DNA of 8,458 nt from Pseudomonadota bacterium (GTDB lineage: Bacteria > Pseudomonadota > Alphaproteobacteria > Rhizobiales > Xanthobacteraceae). This document shows, one piece after another, positions 5,999-8,458 of this stretch (position 1 is the stretch's first letter; each line of letters starts with the position of its first letter). The stretch covers positions 1-8,458 of the forward strand of contig JAJYAH010000269.1 in assembly GCA_021779635.1 (NCBI GenBank), given 5' to 3'. The notes under the pieces are model-generated. The model was not told the origin of the DNA. It made no database searches and saw nothing but the letters and a program-made list of their open reading frames with translations. The position numbers were made by a program, and so were the translations under genes.

Positions 5999-6598
5999 TT
6001 ACTTCTCGGAAGCGGCTTCCGGCTGCGGCTCGACGTCGTGGCGCGCTTCGGGATCGAAGAATTCGCCGGCAGCGGCGAGCGCTTCGGCGGCGGCGTCCTG
6101 GTCCTCCTGACGGGTAGAGATATCCTCGCCGCGATTGATGCGTTCGGCCTCATCGGCACTTCGCGCGACAGTCACGGTGACGCCGACTTCGACTTCCGGA
6201 TGAACGGCGATGGCGATCTCGTGCTTGCCGATGGTCTTAATCGGGGCGTCCAGCATGACCTGGCTGCGGTTAATGGCGACACCGTCGTTCTCGAACGACG
6301 CGATGATGTCGCGAACCGACACCGAACCGAACAGCTGGCCGGTTTCGGATGCCTGGCGCAACACGACGACGTTGCGGCCGTCGATCTTCTCGGCGACCTT
6401 GGTTGCCTCGCCCTTGGCCTGCAGGTTGCGGGCTTCGAGCTCGGCTTTCATGCCGTCGAACTTGGCGCGATTGTCTGCCGTGGCGCGCAACGCCTTGCCG
6501 CGCTTCAACAGGAAATTGCGGGCAAATCCGTCCTTGACGCGGACGACTTCGCCCATCTGACCGAGCTTGGCGACACGTTCCAGCAAAATGACTTCCAT
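5999..6598 (-). CDS. rplI: 50S ribosomal protein L9 (bL9)
   Basis: Binds 23S rRNA in the large subunit at the base of the L1 stalk. The N-terminal signature [19 protein letters not shown] and [15 protein letters not shown] is diagnostic. The long connecting helix follows, then the C-terminal domain with [12 protein letters not shown] and [17 protein letters not shown]. Length is 199 aa against about 149 in E. coli. The extra about 50 residues form an acidic, Ala/Glu-rich tail of the kind seen in related alphaproteobacteria. The start has AAGGAG (6611-6606) seven bases upstream. It follows the DUF2232 gene after 54 bases and is the last gene of the rpsF-rpsR-DUF2232-rplI group. Confidence 0.97.
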   Translation of the reverse strand: MEVILLERVAKLGQMGEVVRVKDGFARNFLLKRGKALRATADNRAKFDGMKAELEARNLQAKGEATKVAEKIDGRNVVVLRQASETGQLFGSVSVRDIIASFENDGVAINRSQVMLDAPIKTIGKHEIAIAVHPEVEVGVTVTVARSADEAERINRGEDISTRQEDQDAAAEALAAAGEFFDPEARHDVEPQPEAASEK

Positions 6599-6652
6599 AT
6601 TGGTTCTCCTTTGAGATGATGTGCGTCGTGGGATTGGGTTGAAGCGTAGAAC

Positions 6653-7627
6653 TCAGGGGGCGGGGACAGGCGGAGGCCTGCCCTGCAGGTAGCGTTGGCG
6701 AAATCCGAAAACAGCGTCGGCAAGGCCGAGGGCCGCGATGACGAGAACGGGCCAGCTGAAAACGATGACGACGGCGTAAGCGCAACTGAGCCAGAGCGAG
6801 CGGTTTTTCAGCGCCAGCGTCAACGTATGCAGGACCGCAAAGCCGGTGAGCGCGTAGGCCATGATCAGGGCGGTGGCGACGATCAGCGCCAGGATCGCAA
6901 GCAATCCGCCGACAAAGCAGAGCGCAATGGCGACAAACAACAGGACGAGCGTGATCGGCGGCAGCGCCGTGCTTTTCAGATCGGGCCAGGGCCGCTGCAG
7001 GCGTCCTGAGGTCGCTGTGATTTTCGCAGCGAGCCAGAGATTAAGCGTCAACGTCATCATTGCGACGATGGCGGCTGCGGCCGGGGCGATGGCGACCAAA
7101 GCCTCGATCCATTGCTCGGTCTCGCCGGTCGAAGCAACATCGCTGGAGCCGATGATCCGCAGCAAGCCCCGCCGCAGCGCGCCGGTGATGGCATCGGCGT
7201 CGCTGCCCAGCGTGAGCAGCGCGGCCATCGTGGTCAATGCCGCAAAGCCGATGATCCAGAGCAGGATGCGGCCGACCGGATACCATTCCAGATCGGGCGC
7301 GACCTGCGACGCGCCGTTGCCCGGCGGGATGCCGCCGGTCAGCGGCCGCCCCAGCAGCGTGAGGTGTCCGAGCCACCAGGCCGGCAGCGCGACCGTGACG
7401 ACGAAGGCGATGCAATAGGGAAGGCCGAAGATCGCGCCGAGACCGATCGCGGCGGCGATGCCACCGATGGTGGCACTAAGCGGGCCCCATCCGATGGCGG
7501 CCACCATCAGCGGCAGTGGCGCCAGATAAAACAGCAGCAACGAAATCAGCGCGCCCGAGATGATCGAGGCGAACATCAGCGCCGCCGCGCAGCCGGCCGC
7601 CATGGCTATGAGAACGATCGCGATCAT
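6653..7627 (-). CDS. DUF2232 family polytopic membrane protein
   Basis: A 324-aa inner-membrane protein with about nine hydrophobic segments (roughly 2-19, 21-45, 51-68, 70-90, 118-141, 175-202, 222-246, 248-272, 278-305) and a short Pro-rich C-terminus. The segment LEWYPVGRIL (113-122) between membrane helices is a conserved feature of DUF2232 proteins encoded between rpsR and rplI in alphaproteobacteria. Function is unknown; some family members recall energy-coupling transporter S or T components, but this is not shown. I chose ATG 7627 because it begins directly with the first membrane helix. An ATG at 7684 would add 19 polar residues and lacks a binding site. AAAGGAG (7645-7639) is 11 bases upstream, a long spacing, and lies partly in a small hairpin. 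The gene lies between rpsR and rplI in a shared operon. Confidence 0.85.
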   Translation of the reverse strand: MIAIVLIAMAAGCAAALMFASIISGALISLLLFYLAPLPLMVAAIGWGPLSATIGGIAAAIGLGAIFGLPYCIAFVVTVALPAWWLGHLTLLGRPLTGGIPPGNGASQVAPDLEWYPVGRILLWIIGFAALTTMAALLTLGSDADAITGALRRGLLRIIGSSDVASTGETEQWIEALVAIAPAAAAIVAMMTLTLNLWLAAKITATSGRLQRPWPDLKSTALPPITLVLLFVAIALCFVGGLLAILALIVATALIMAYALTGFAVLHTLTLALKNRSLWLSCAYAVVIVFSWPVLVIAALGLADAVFGFRQRYLQGRPPPVPAP

Positions 7628-7635
7628 CAGCTGTC

Positions 7636-7652
7636 CCGCTCCTTTCGAGCGG
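7636..7652 (-). promoter_or_regulatory. Hairpin overlapping the DUF2232 ribosome binding site
   Basis: CCGCTC (7636-7641) pairs with GAGCGG (7647-7652) around a five-base loop. On the minus-strand mRNA the loop plus the 3' arm contain the AAAGGAG binding site. Folding would partly hide it, which could set a low translation rate for the membrane protein. Confidence 0.35.
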
Positions 7653-7715
7653 TTAGAGGTTCGGTGAACCCCAACCATCGGCAACCGGACGACCCGGAAG
7701 CCTTATGAAGATTTT

Positions 7716-7741
7716 ACTCCGCGGCGCGAACGCCGCGGAGT
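7716..7741 (-). promoter_or_regulatory. Strong GC-rich hairpin between rpsR and the DUF2232 gene
   Basis: A perfect 11-bp stem, ACTCCGCGGCG (7716-7726) and CGCCGCGGAGT (7731-7741), with a four-base loop that reads UUCG in the minus-strand RNA. It starts 11 bases after the rpsR stop. AAAA, not a T-tract, follows on the minus strand, so it is not a standard intrinsic terminator. It may be a processing site or 3'-end stabiliser that lets ribosomal protein mRNA exceed the membrane protein mRNA. Confidence 0.6.
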
Positions 7742-7752
7742 GAAGGTTTATA

Positions 7753-7992
7753 TCACCGAATGACGTAAGGCAGCAGACCGAGGAAACGCGAGCGCTTGAT
7801 GGCGCGCGCGAGTTCACGCTGCTTCTTGGCCGAGACGGCGGTGATGCGGCTCGGCACGATCTTGCCGCGCTCGGAGACGTAACGCATCAACAGCTTGGAA
7901 TCCTTGTAATCGATTTTCGGCGCGTTCGGACCCGTGAACGGGCAGGTCTTGCGGCGGCGGAAAAACGGACGGCGTGCACCAGCTTCAGCCAT
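7753..7992 (-). CDS. rpsR: 30S ribosomal protein S18 (bS18)
   Basis: Small-subunit protein that binds 16S rRNA next to S6 at the platform. It has 79 aa, full length for the family. The motifs [43 protein letters not shown] and the ending LLPYV identify it. GAGGAG (8006-8001), within the last codons of rpsF, lies eight bases before the ATG. Only five bases separate the two genes, so translation is probably coupled. This keeps S6 and S18, which form a heterodimer, in balance. Confidence 0.98.
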   Translation of the reverse strand: MAEAGARRPFFRRRKTCPFTGPNAPKIDYKDSKLLMRYVSERGKIVPSRITAVSAKKQRELARAIKRSRFLGLLPYVIR

Positions 7993-7997
7993 TGTTC

Positions 7998-8458
7998 TTA
8001 CTCCTCTTCCACCGCTTCGACTTCGTCGCGCGGCCGGCGCGGACCGCGATCGCCGCGGAAGCCGCCGCCATCACGATCGCCACGGAAGCCACCCTCGCGA
8101 TCACTGCGGAAGCCTCCGCCACGATCGTCGCGTTCGCGGTCGCGATCGGCCTTGCGCATCATGGCCGAGGGGCCTTCTTCAAGCTCGTCGACACGAACGG
8201 TGAGATAGCGGATCACGTCTTCGCTGATCCGCTCCTGGCGTTCGATCTCCGCTACCGCGGCCGATGGCGCGTCGATGTTGAGCAACACGAAGTGCGCTTT
8301 GCGATTCTTGTTCATGCGGTAGGTCAGCGAACGCACGCCCCAGTTCTCGGTCTTGGTGACCTTGCCGCCCGCCTGTTCGACGATGCCGCTCATCTGGGTC
8401 GTCAGTTCGTCGACCTGCTGGGTGCTCGCGTCCTGACGCGCGAGAAAAACATGCTCAT
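7998..8458 (-). CDS. rpsF: 30S ribosomal protein S6 (bS6), start just outside the window
   Basis: Partner of S18 on the 30S platform. The frame is open to the right edge. The first full codon, Glu at 8456-8454, starts [20 protein letters not shown]. By comparison with family members only about four residues (such as MPLY) are missing, and the two leftover bases (AT) fit a TAT Tyr codon. So ATG 8393, the first in-frame Met inside, is not the real start. [25 protein letters not shown] core motifs and [21 protein letters not shown] are typical. The core is followed by a tail of about 51 residues rich in Arg, Gly and Asp, with repeated GGFRGDR-like units and an acidic end. E. coli S6 also has a variable acidic tail, but not this pattern. 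Confidence 0.97.
   Translation of the reverse strand, partial: EHVFLARQDASTQQVDELTTQMSGIVEQAGGKVTKTENWGVRSLTYRMNKNRKAHFVLLNIDAPSAAVAEIERQERISEDVIRYLTVRVDELEEGPSAMMRKADRDRERDDRGGGFRSDREGGFRGDRDGGGFRGDRGPRRPRDEVEAVEEE

Noticed and set aside
5341..6159. Minus-strand open frame across tetR, the thioesterase and the end of rplI
   Set aside because: It overlaps three well-supported genes and has Arg/Pro-rich composition typical of an antisense shadow.

Overview
The window looks like chromosomal DNA from an alphaproteobacterium of the Bradyrhizobium/Rhodopseudomonas group (Nitrobacteraceae). This rests on high GC with strongly GC-biased third codon positions, the S6/S18/DUF2232/L9 gene order with L9 and S6 proteins carrying long charged C-terminal tails, and protein sequences that read like that group. 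The assignment is inference from recognised sequence features, not from a search.

Layout from left to right. (1) Bases 1-1230, minus strand: the replicative helicase gene dnaB, open to the left edge and lacking its last stretch of codons. (2) 1231-2102: a gene-poor stretch with a likely 39-residue single-pass membrane protein (minus) and a weaker 80-residue candidate (plus) that has a good ribosome binding site. (3) 2103-3353, minus: a cyclopropane-fatty-acyl-phospholipid synthase. (4) 3621-4787, plus, divergent from it: an exported protein with a very small c-type heme domain (one CxxCH) and a roughly 300-residue low-complexity Lys/Pro/Ala/Asp tail containing a 15-bp tandem repeat. (5) 4881-5961, plus: a two-gene operon of a TetR-family repressor and a PaaI-type hotdog thioesterase, overlapping by 11 bp, with a palindrome over the probable promoter. 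(6) 5948-5973: a strong hairpin between the convergent thioesterase and rplI genes, with the thioesterase stop codon in its loop. (7) 5999-8458, minus: the ribosomal operon rpsF-rpsR-DUF2232-rplI. rpsF runs off the right edge, and a large GC-rich hairpin lies between rpsR and the DUF2232 gene.

The minus-strand ribosomal operon and dnaB form a housekeeping framework. The region between rplI and dnaB (about 4.8 kb) holds membrane-lipid, heme-protein and acyl-CoA genes in mixed orientation. The TetR/thioesterase pair looks self-regulated. No mobile element, tRNA, rRNA or CRISPR array is visible. No clearly new multi-gene system is evident; the most unusual items are the mini-cytochrome with the repetitive tail, the small membrane ORF, the TetR operator candidate and the RNA hairpins in the ribosomal operon.
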